Below are positions 55,640-64,000 of a stretch of 64,000 nt of DNA, piece after piece; position 1 is the stretch's first letter, and each line of letters starts with the position of its first letter. Both the position numbers and the translations under genes were made by a program. The notes below the pieces were generated by a model. The model ran no database searches and was not told where the DNA came from. It was given only the letters and a program-made list of their open reading frames with translations. The stretch comes from Multifurca ochricompacta (lineage: Eukaryota > Basidiomycota > Agaricomycetes > Russulales > Russulaceae), in contig WTXG01000016.1 in the NCBI GenBank assembly GCA_022496185.1, positions 1 to 64,000 of the forward strand, given 5' to 3'.

Positions 55640-55797
55640 ACCTGACTCACGGATCTGAGTCATCTGGGAGAAATTCCCACAGGCTCCTAAACTGGAAAGA
55701 AATGGCCAAAATTGGGGATTGAACCCAAGACCTCCAGTCAGAGCCATGTCTACATGCACATGCTCCCACTCCAACCACTGAGCCACACAGTCTCACT
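55640..55797 (-). mobile_element. Probable tRNA-derived SINE
   Basis: Minus strand has a pol III A box TGGCTCAGTGGTTGG (55785-55771) and B box GGTTCAATCC (55725-55716) about 60 nt apart, the spacing of a tRNA with a long variable arm. Downstream body: CCCAGATGACTCAGATCC and GGTATTCCCATGG, resembling dispersed segments at 15360 and 26290. The 3' end and target duplication are not resolved. A decayed true tRNA gene is less likely since the acceptor stem does not pair well. Confidence 0.55.
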
Positions 55798-56412
55798 AAT
55801 AAAACCACACAATATATATTATATATGGTTACTAAGAGTATTATTAGATGTGTATCCTAAGTATCGTGAACACATTTTGTCAACATGACAGTTTGTGATG
55901 CATTTGTGACAATTTATCTGCTTAGTGCAACACTTGCATTTCCAGTCTCAATCTCCAGTGGAGATTCACATGGCTAGCCATTATACTGAGCATTCTACCT
56001 TACTTACAAGACACTAGAGTACATGTATTTAAACAGAACATATTGGAAAGACAGACCTCCAGCAGGGCCTATTGCCACTGCTTCAACTTGCTTCTTGCAC
56101 ACATGCCCCTCTTGTAACTTGTGGGCCTCTTGAACGTCGACCATGGCTCTTGTGGGCCTCTTGAATGTTGACCACAGCTCTTGTGAGCCTCTTGAACATT
56201 GACCGTGGCTCTTGTAGTTCACTTTGACACTCTTGAATCAACTTGCTTTTGATAGCCTTGACCTTGAGCCTTGATCCCAGCCCTCTGTGGTTCACCTTGA
56301 TACTGTGACTTGACTGATCCTTGATAGTCTCAACCTTGACCTTGCGCACACTCCATAACTTGAGGGACTGCAGCTTGAACAACCTTGACACAGCAGAGAC
56401 CTGGGTGTGACA
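55798..56412 (+). repeat. Decayed 5' LTR of family E, preceded by a satellite unit
   Basis: 55845-55875 is a copy of the 56-bp satellite seen at 57870. From about 55876 it matches the solo LTR at 20024-20720 with internal deletions, including loss of the predicted RNA start (between two AGACCTCC). Ends GGGTGTGACA at 56412. A short GACC-TTGAAC repeat lies at 56120-56215. Confidence 0.75.
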
Positions 56413-56414
56413 TT

Positions 56415-56425
56415 AGAACAGACTT
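56415..56425 (+). promoter_or_regulatory. Self-priming primer site of family E
   Basis: AGAACAGACTT, 2 nt after the LTR end, exactly complementary to AAGTCTGTTCT at 20371-20381 in the solo E LTR, which lies 34 nt after its TATTTAAG. Confidence 0.65.
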
Positions 56426-56507
56426 CTCAGAACTTAGAAACAAAGAACTCACCCAAACCTGCAAGGCGACGATGACACATCCCATTTGCCTGAATCCCTG
56501 ACCAACG

Positions 56508-57447
56508 ATGTCTTATTCCACACAAGAGCCACAGACACCTTTGATGGATGATGTGTCCCTTGAGTACCAGTCACCAACCCAAAACCTAGAAGACCAATCA
56601 GTAACACAGAGCCTTGAAAGAATCTCACCTGTAAACCAAAACTGCTTTGCACTTCTTGCAAGCAACTCCCCAACTGAGAGCATCCCACACGATGCCAAAC
56701 CACTGAACCCCAACTTCTTACTTGAACCCCAACTGGAAGCAAGACTGCTCCAGGAACCTTTATTGACATCCATCAACATGAGCCTTGCAACTGTGGTGAC
56801 CTCCTTCCCATTTGTCCTTCCCATACAACCAGTTGACAATGTGGGCCTGGAGCTAAAAGCAAACACACACTGGTTAGAGCTTCGCGAAGAGAACATACCT
56901 TTCAGAGGATACTGGATCCCCTACCAACACACGCATCTTGCGGGTGCCCGCACTGTAATGGCTCAGATGAACTTGAAATTTGTCTTTGCTTGCATGTTGA
57001 AAGGAATGCACTACCAGCAGAGTTGAACCCAGGACTGATGTCAACTACACTTCCTGAACCCTAGCCTAGACAGCAACAACAATCAGTGGATCCAGAGGAC
57101 CCTGAAGAAGGACTGACTGAGTTACTCACCACCACAACACCCAAGGACAGTGCAACAGGAGACTGAATCAAAGGGGTACCACCCCCATTCTTTGATGGAA
57201 ACTGAGCTGAAGTAGAACACTGGTGGACTCAAGTAGAGCTCCACATCTTCCTAAATAGCCAAGAAACAGTCATAAAAGATGAGATCCCCAGAATATTGTA
57301 TGTGGTGGCCCTAATGAGAGGACCCAAGATTAACTGATGGGTGACGGAGCAGATGAGGTGGCTAGCCAATGTAACCCATGCCAGAATTCAAGAGCCACAC
57401 CCATGGGAGAAATTCCAACAAGTGGCATTCACTGGAGCAAAAAGTGT
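56508..57447 (+). pseudogene. Gag of family E (truncated)
   Basis: MSYSTQEPQTPLMDDVSLEY to GMHYQQS in one frame, then, past stops, the Ty3 capsid trace PFFDGN, AEVEHWWTQVELHIFLNSQE and EQMRWLANV. The chain is cut at about 57447 by sequence beginning TGTTACAACTTG. No zinc knuckle or pol remains. Confidence 0.75.
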
Positions 57448-57860
57448 TACAACTTGTATTAGATGTATATCCTAAGCATCTAGTTAATTGTGATGGATTG
57501 CAATCCATTGACGAGCAGGAGGAGCACGAAAGCGCACCACACTCGTCTATGATTCTAGCTTTGGGCTAGAATGACTAATTTTTGGAGCGCCCCTCAGGGG
57601 CGATGAACTTCTTATTCATCCTGTTGAAATAAATCTTTCATATGATTTTACAGACTATGGCCTCTTGTCTTGATTATTCTATGTTGCTGATTCAAGCACG
57701 ACCAAAATTTAGCCCCTATATTACAAAGATCTTGTGTTCATATTGAAATAAGCTGTAGTGTAAAATGTATAATAAAGCTCAAAAATCGAGCAAGAAATAA
57801 GTAATGAATAAAAATTGTTTTCTTCACGCGCATCTATAAAGCCTATCTCACGCTCATAAC
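57448..57860. other. AT-rich segment with a cluster of five hairpins
   Basis: Begins TGTTACAACTTGTATTAG (LTR-like) with one satellite-like stretch, then perfect or near-perfect hairpins: 57493-57508 (ATGGATTG/CAATCCAT), 57510-57547 (GACGAG/CTCGTC), 57552-57572 (ATTCTAGC/GCTAGAAT), 57588-57602 (CGCCCC/GGGGCG), 57602-57620 (GATGAA/TTCATC). CpG is retained. Then AATAAA at 57628. No protein frame. Confidence 0.5.
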
Positions 57861-57869
57861 TATACCAAA

Positions 57870-58169
57870 TTGTGAATGCTTTTTTGATCTTATCACTTAG
57901 ATGTATGTCCCAAGTATCTAATTAATTGTGAACACATTTTTGATCCTATCACTTAGATGTATATCCTAAGTATCTAATTAATTGTGAATGCATTTTTTAT
58001 CACTTGTATTATCTAATTAACTGTGAACACATTTTTGATCTTATCACTTAGATGTATGTCCTAAGTATCTAATTAGTTGTGAACACATTTTTGATCTTAT
58101 CACTTAGATGTATGTCCTAAGTGTCTAACTAATTGTGAATGCATTTTTGATCTTATCACTTATATGTAT
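57870..58169. repeat. 56-bp AT-rich satellite, about six units
   Basis: Unit contains AATTGTGAACACATTTTTG, ATCTTATCACTTAGATGTAT and GTCCTAAGTATCTAATT. Six copies, the third shortened. Single copies also occur at 55845 and 57460. The array is cut at 58170 by the LTR of copy A4. Confidence 0.9.
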
Positions 58170-58744
58170 TGTCATGAACTGACACCTAGAAAACCTCCTG
58201 ACCCCCCAGAAATCCTCAGACGCTCCCAGAGACCTTGTAAAACCCTCAGAGACAAAGATAACCCTAGATTAAGACCAGAGAAGGGCCGGTCCGGACCAGG
58301 GCCGGACTCCTGCCAAATTGGAGACCTGTGGGAAGAGTACTAACAGAACCCCACAATGCCTAAACAGCAGTCCACAAACTGCGGACTGCGGACTGCAGAT
58401 TTCTAAGCCCAAAAGTGGGGCTATTCTCATTGGTGGATCAGTAGGGAGTTAAAGCAAAGTTAACCTCCCCTAAAGTGGTGCACAGACCAAAGTCCCAGTT
58501 GTAATTACGTATATAAACCCTTTGGGAATAGAATGGACAGCTCCAGACTGTCCACTTGTGATCCGGTTCCTGATTACCTAGGAGATTAGCCCCACCTTGT
58601 GGAAGGCTTCTCATCCCTTGCCCTTGAGCTGTTCGCTTTGTCTCTCTTGCACTTTCACCCTCACTCTCACCTTTTTGCCCACTTCTAAATCCCTTCCCCT
58701 CGCATACAACCCACTGTCCAGGCAGTTGACAGTGAGTTGTAACA
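58170..58744 (+). repeat. 5' LTR of copy A4 (575 bp) with promoter
   Basis: TGTCATGAACTGACA to GAGTTGTAACA. TATATAAA at 58510-58517, predicted RNA start AGACTGTCCA at 58545-58554, primer site TGGACAGTCT at 58747-58756 (2 nt past the LTR). Confidence 0.92.
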
Positions 58745-58792
58745 TTTGGACAGTCTCTTTCACAGCAGACAAGTGACTGACAAAGTGCCCTA

Positions 58793-59845
58793 GTGTCCCA
58801 AAACAGCTCCCCTGTGTCCTACACCTCGGATCAAGCAGCCTCCCCCCCCTACGAGCTTACCCCCCCCCACGAAATCCTCAACTTCGCTGCCTTAGTAGAG
58901 GCAGCTGCCACAGCATCCCCTGCCCCCCCTTCATTGGTCTTGCCTCCTCTGGAACTCCCAGAACTTCATCCTTTCCCTGTGCCCTCCCCCACCCTCCAAT
59001 TGCCCCCTCTCATTCCCCCAGGCCTCTTAAACGCGTCCAACACCTTTGGCACCCCCCCTCCTGTTATATTCGCCTTCCAACCCCAGCTCCACCCCTCCCA
59101 CTACTGCAAATGCCCTCTCCCCTCACCACCCTGGCCCTAACCATTGGACACCTCCTCCTTCTCTTGTTCATCGTCCGATTTGTATCGATCATCCAACCAA
59201 CCCTCATCAGTTTCTTATCTACTACTCGCTTGACGGTCGACAGGAGTCTTGGGTGCCTGCCCAGTTTTCCAGAGAGGTCAGCTTTTTTGACCAATTTCCC
59301 TGCTACTTGGACGTGCTTCGTGATCAGGCTAATTACCTCCCTGGGACTCGCATTCCTATCCGCTTCCCTCACTTTCATAACATTCCTATTCGTCCTCGCA
59401 TTGATCATTCATTCGTTCCCCTCATTACCCCACCTCCCACTTTGTAAACCTCAATCTCTGTGCCAAAGTAGGATACTTGGCCCCCAACCCTCGCACCTTC
59501 CCCAGTGGTCTCTTGGTCTATTCTTGGAACGCTTCCATTGCCCGCCTGGACCGCACCCTCTCCCCAGAATTGCAAGACGTCTTCAGTGGAGCCAGAGCAT
59601 TACTTCAGGGGTTTGACCTGCTAGACGGACGCTTTATCTGCATCTTCAGGACCCTGAGCTTCACTGATTTAGGAGTCTGGTGGAGGAAAGATACTTTACA
59701 GTTCGGGATGCACTCAGGAATCACTTAGACTTGTCTCCTTCATTAACCCTGTCCGCTTACCTACCAACCCCTTACCCTCCTCCCCATCCAACCTGCAGAC
59801 GGGTACTCATGCTTTGAAGATATAGATTTCGATAGTAACCTCTAA
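58793..59845 (+). pseudogene. Family A ORF1, copy A4
   Basis: Frame opens with GTG TCC CAA AAC (SQNSSPVSYTSDQAASPPYE). The Pro-rich N-terminus is followed by QESWVPAQFSREVSFFDQFP, PIRFPHFHNIPIRPRIDH, then after a frameshift near 59447 NPRTFPSGLLVYSWNAS and SPELQDVFSGARALLQGFD, ending DIDFDSNL. Predicted RNA from the LTR start has no ATG before or in the first 300 nt of this frame. Function unknown. Confidence 0.72.
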
Positions 59846-59855
59846 ACAGTACGTT

Positions 59856-60833
59856 GTGCACCTAACTGTAGAGGTCCTAGTAAATAAAGACAACCCCTTG
59901 GTCCGGAAAATAGTGTCCTTTCCTGCAGAAAGAGAAGAACGCCTCCAACGTGTCCAAAGACAATTCAACCACCTCTTCCAGCTCCACAGAGAAGCACAAC
60001 TTGCCCTCCTCTACCCAGAACCACTCATCAGCACCCTCCACACGACGGACAAGCAGAAGGCTGGTGTGACATAGATACCATCTATCTCCCTCTTCGAATT
60101 CTCCTCCCCTTTGGACAAGTCCTCTCCCAAACCCAGTACAACCAGTTCCTGTCCGGACCCTGTCAAGCCATTCCTGAGATTCCCAGCACCAACTCCTCTA
60201 TTGGCACCTTGCCCAGCTCACCCATTCCACAGGGGACCCCCTAGAAACACTCTTAGTCTGTGTCAACGACGAATACCTTTGGAAAGAACACATTCCCCCT
60301 CGCATCCCAGAACTTGAAACCCTCTTGCTCAGAGGAGAACGCCTCTACTACCTCTCCACCTTTCGTCTAGACCACACCAGAATCAACCTCACCTTTGACG
60401 AGATCCGCCTTCACTCCGCTCCCTCCCCCTCTGGCTGGCGCCTTGTAGAAACAGAAGGAATACAAATTGAATACCTGTGGACAGCTGATTACTGGGAGAC
60501 CACCTCACGCAACCACTGCCCTTTCCTTGTTAACCCCCCCATCTTCACAGACCCCCCTTACCTCCCCACTTACGCTGAACCTCCCCAGAACCAGAAGAGC
60601 TCACCTTCCCTACCCTTTCCCTTACAGAAGTCACCCAAGAAGAAGAACGCCTCACCCAGACCCAGACAATCCTGATCAGTAACACTACCACCTGGTCTGA
60701 CCTCGAAACCCCCACAGAAAACACCTCTGACTTCGAAGAAAGCCCCCTGCATCCCATCGACGTTGCCTCTGTGACATTGATCTCTGTACCTGTAGTTTTC
60801 GTCCAGACACCCCCCCCACTCCCCCAGGAATAG
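59856..60833 (+). pseudogene. Family A ORF2, copy A4
   Basis: In +1 relative to ORF1 with no ATG. VSFPAEREERLQRVQRQFNH, AQLALLYPEPLISTL, then after small deletions LRGERLYYLSTFRLDHTRIN, SGWRLVETEGIQIEYLWTAD and a Glu/Thr-rich tail ending at TAG 60831. Gives the best reading of the ORF2 C-terminal half. Not recognised. Confidence 0.72.
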
Positions 60834-60920
60834 TATTGTGGAGACCCTCGCCTTTGATACATACTTACCTTCACATTACTCGATCTAAGTAGGGAAAAGA
60901 AATAAAAACTCCTTTGCATC

Positions 60921-61643
60921 GTGGCTAGTATTACTGACTGGGCTATCAACCTGGCGTCCCAACACAGAAGAAGTCAGTCCAACTCCCCCCAAGACAGAAG
61001 AAGAAACCCTAGAAGACGTAGCAGTAACGACACACCCGCCACACCTGCCCCCCATCGCACCTCCAGAAGACAAAGAGCACAAACCCACCCTAGCCCAGTG
61101 CACCACCCAGAACAACCAATTCCCCCTGTTCCCGAACCCTTCCTTGCTCATCTAAATACTCCCCCATCCCACCAACATCCACCCAGCTTGCCTCAACGTC
61201 AACACCTTCCTGAATCTCCCAGTAGTAGAATCTGATCAGTCTCGGTCTCGATCCCCTTCCATTGTTCATCAAGTCAACCACATCTATCCTGCCACAGATA
61301 TCTTTGTCTCCAGGACACTACCCACTCGAAACCCCAGTGAGCTACGGAATTCCATCTTCATTGTTCTGCTCAGCTTGCAACTCAAAGAGCAATCACCTCG
61401 ACATCTACCATCCCTTGAGTGAAGCTAATCGTATCACCACAGACCCCCTGTACTTTGAAAACCTCCTTTGGCGTCTTCGCATTGTCATCTCTGCCCCAGG
61501 AATAGTTGAAGAGTATTACTGGATCCATAGAAACATCCGCAACTACCGTCTAGACCGTGCCGTCCTTCGCCCAGCCTATCAAGTCTACTACGCCTGGAAC
61601 GCCCAAGGGTGGACTACATACGCCTTAGCACCCGCTCTGAATG
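60921..61643 (+). pseudogene. Family A ORF3, copy A4
   Basis: ASITDWAINLASQHRRSQSN, low-complexity stretch, then frameshifts, then ITTDPLYFENLLWRLRIVIS, EEYYWIHRNIRNYRLDRAVL and VYYAWNAQGWTT. Arg-rich positions (IRNYRLDRAVLRP) read as CNYHLDHAVLHP in copy A2, showing CpG loss there. A 1-nt deletion near 61619 disrupts the end, but the ATGA overlap with Gag is kept. Confidence 0.72.
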
Positions 61644-63090
61644 ACCTCAGAACGACCTCTTACTGCTGAAGAATTAGCTCAAGTCCCCTTTGGCTTTACC
61701 CACCCTATCTTTGACTACGACGACCGTGCTTTTGTTGCTACCTGGAAAGGAGACAACTACTACACTCAGACTCTTGGACACGACTGGAAACGCCTTCGGA
61801 CAGTCGCATCCTTCCTGTAAACGAATATCTCAGTAATTCCCTAACATCGACCTCATCAGCAACCTTGACCCCCACACATTCTACGGAACATACAACGGAA
61901 AGGAAGTCCGTTGGTCTGACACCCATACAGCGTGGGTCTATCTTAATAACCACCGTGTCCAATTCCCAGTTGCTTCTATCACCTCAGACGAAGAAGAAGT
62001 ATCTCAGTCCCTTGAAGCTGTAGAGCAATCCCTTCGTGCTATCACCCTCAGAACCCCCCCTACTCTCCCATCCATATCCCTTGCCTCCACAACTACTGCA
62101 TTGCTTCACACCCTCCAAAGACACCAACCCTCTGAATATCATGAGTACTACTGCCGCCTCCAGTGGAAGATCCTGGGATCACCCCCAGAATCTTTTGATG
62201 GTCAAGCTTCTAAAGCAGAACGTTTCTGGTCCCAACTAGCCAACTACTACTACCTGAATGAGGGTGCCTTCACTGATGAGAGCAGACGAGTCTCTGCAGC
62301 CCTCACCCACTTTAAACTTGATACACCAGCAGGCGAATGGGCCAGAGACCGCACCAACACTGCACTCCAAGCCAACCCCCTTCCTTTGGGACTTGGGACC
62401 GCTTCAGAATTGACTTTGAAAAACAGTTCATTCCAGTAGAGAGTCGCCTCCTGTCCACCAAAGCCATGTATGAAATTCGCCAAGGCACTCGCCCCTTCAA
62501 TGATGGTACCAAGAATGGTCCACCCATGCTACTCGTGCTACAGTGGATGAAAACACCAAGATCTATGCCTTCCGAAGCATGATCAACCAAGGTCTAGGAC
62601 AGAAGCTCCTTGGACTATCCCCCCAGCCCACCACACTCCGTGATCTTGTCACTAAGGCCAGAGAATTTGATGCAGCATGGCAGCTTTATGGCAAACCACC
62701 AAGCCTCGCCTCTCCATCTGCGTGTTGGAGAAGCTACCACTGACAACCCAGAAGCCCAAGTCAACTTGTTGCCTCTCCCCAGCCCAGAAACCCTAACACC
62801 CCTCCACGCACTACCAAGTTAACCCCAGAAGAAAAGAAGTATCGACGAGAAAATAAGCTTTGCTTCTATTGTGGGAAGCCTAATCACATCGCCAATCAAT
62901 GCCGCAGCAAGACCAGGGCCATCCAAGGTCAAGGACCTCCTCGCCCTACCCCAGTAAGAGCCCTGGCATCAGAAGAAGCACCCCCCCAAGCACCACGACC
63001 CCCCCTGACTACCTCTCAGTATCCGCCACCAAGAGCTATGAAGATCCAGTACCATACATGATGGACGAAGACGGACCTTCGGATTTTTAA
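61641..63090 (+). pseudogene. Gag of family A, copy A4 (frameshifted)
   Basis: Same domain order as in A2: capsid SPPESFDGQASKAERFWSQL, RLLSTKAMYEIRQGTRPFND, zinc knuckle CFYCGKPNHIANQC. At least six single-base deletions relative to A2. The CGA codon at 62572 (FRSMINQGLG) is intact where A2 has TGA. Confidence 0.88.
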
Positions 63091-64000
63091 CACGTCCTAC
63101 AGCTGCACTGTCTGTGAGGACTTCTTGTAACCCCAGTGTTCCTTGTACGAGCCGCTCTGCGGTCCTAGATAACCTTGGTTTTGAGCATGTATCCTTGTTA
63201 GTGACTAGAAATGCTAGATCACCTTCTATTGTGCTCAAAGCAGAACTCATTGGACGAAACACTAGGAAGAAAATCAGTGGCATGCCCTAATAGATAGTGG
63301 GGCAGAAGGATTAATAATCCATCAAGACTATGCCAAAGCACATCACCTAACCTTGAGCACCCTTGCCAAGCCTCTCCGCGTCAAAAATGTGGATGGAACT
63401 AGTAACGCTAATGGAGCCATTTACTACACCACAACCCAAATCCTACGACTACCCCTCCAAGACCAATACCATGAAGAACTTGCAGAGTTCTATGTTACTA
63501 ATATAGGGGACCATGACATTATCTTAGGAACTGACTGGCTATGTTGCCACAACCCAGAAGTAAACTGGAAAGATGACACCCTGACCTTAAAACATTGCCC
63601 CACATCCTGCACCCTTACCATGACCCCTCTGACCTTTGCTTCAACACACCCCTCTTGCCCTGCCTGTCTACAATCACAGTACAACCCCTGATGGACCAGA
63701 CACTCATAGCGCAGCAGAAACCTTTGCAGCCCTAATCACAGATCACCCCATGATTACCCCAGAAGAAGTGCCTCCCAAATTCATTGTCCATATCCGTGCC
63801 AAAACTACCATGTCCACTCAGATTGCTGCAGATCAAGTAAAGACCCCTATGTCCTTAGAAGACCAACTCCCTCCTGAATACCTCGCATACCGATCTGTCT
63901 TTGAAGAGAAAGCCTCTCAACGTTTGCCACAGCACCAGCCATGGGACCATGCCATAGAACTCAAACCAGATGCCAAAGTGCGTGACTGCGGCATCTACAA
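63045..64000 (+). pseudogene. Pol N-terminus of family A, copy A4 (truncated by window edge)
   Basis: Protease with LIDSGAEGLIIHQDYAKAH, then QILRLPLQDQYHEELAEFYV where A2 has TGA for CGA, and the start of RT ([20 protein letters not shown]). Lacks the solo LTR found in A2, confirming the empty site CTGAATACCTCGC near 63874. Two frameshifts near 63282 and 63665. Confidence 0.88.

Larger units (their letters stand above)
58170..64000 (+). mobile_element. Ty3 family A retrotransposon, copy A4 (runs off right edge)
   Basis: 5' LTR, primer site, three pre-Gag ORFs, Gag, protease and start of RT. CpG sites are far better kept than in A1, A2 or A3, so it is the youngest copy, yet it carries many 1-nt deletions relative to A2. 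Confidence 0.95.

Noticed and set aside
55716..55785. Functional tRNA gene on the minus strand
   Set aside because: A and B boxes are present, but no convincing acceptor stem is formed and the sequence continues into a repeat body.
57500..57545. Possible hammerhead ribozyme (TTGACGAG followed by CACGAAAG)
   Set aside because: The core would need CUGANGA and a helix II; here the first base is wrong and the intervening bases do not pair.

Overview
This window is a heterochromatin-like graveyard of nested transposable elements from a fungal nuclear genome, most likely an agaricomycete (Basidiomycota). The evidence is short fungal-type introns in hAT transposase relics, Ty3 chromoviruses with C-terminal chromodomains, Tc1/mariner, hAT and tRNA-SINE relics, and heavy CpG-to-TpG/CpA decay. 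I see no convincing single-copy host gene, no rRNA and no free tRNA gene. The species cannot be named from this sequence.

Layout. 1-4383: minus-strand Ty3 family A copy (A1), running off the left edge and carrying a hAT MITE. 4384-4944: Copia RT fragment. 4945-11682: minus-strand Ty3 family B (B1), split by a 1.8-kb solo LTR. 11883-14721: two hAT transposase relics in opposite orientation. 14722-17108: unknown DNA, a promoter-like repeat and LINE pieces. 17109-18300: 5' part of a second B copy. 18303-26254: minus-strand Ty3 family D, with a solo LTR in its third ORF and a palindromic Tc1 element in its integrase. 26671-27522: LINE tail with poly-A. 28285-29046: minisatellites. 29525-31560: a second palindromic Tc1 element. 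31563-32095: hAT fragment. 32096-41777: nearly complete family A element (A2), followed after 2 bp by another A LTR and the 3' end of a B copy. 43310-55413: minus-strand A3, broken by a complete family C element (43599-51688, 5-bp target duplication) and by a Copia-type solo LTR that itself holds a hAT MITE. 55414-58169: MITE and SINE pieces, family E 5' part, a hairpin cluster and a 56-bp satellite. 58170-64000: family A copy A4, running off the right edge.

How the parts work. The Ty3 elements encode Gag (zinc knuckle) and Pol (protease, RT, RNase H, integrase, chromodomain). Families A, B and E show the signature of Tf1/sushi-type self-priming: a 10-11-nt primer site 2 nt after the LTR is complementary to an LTR sequence about 35 nt downstream of the TATA box. 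Families C and D share a putative -1 frameshift site and a third ORF with paired zinc-binding motifs. Family A has three extra ORFs before Gag. Nearly every pol ORF is broken by TGA codons, and where a younger copy can be compared the ancestral codon was CGA, which points to cytosine methylation and deamination or a RIP-like process.
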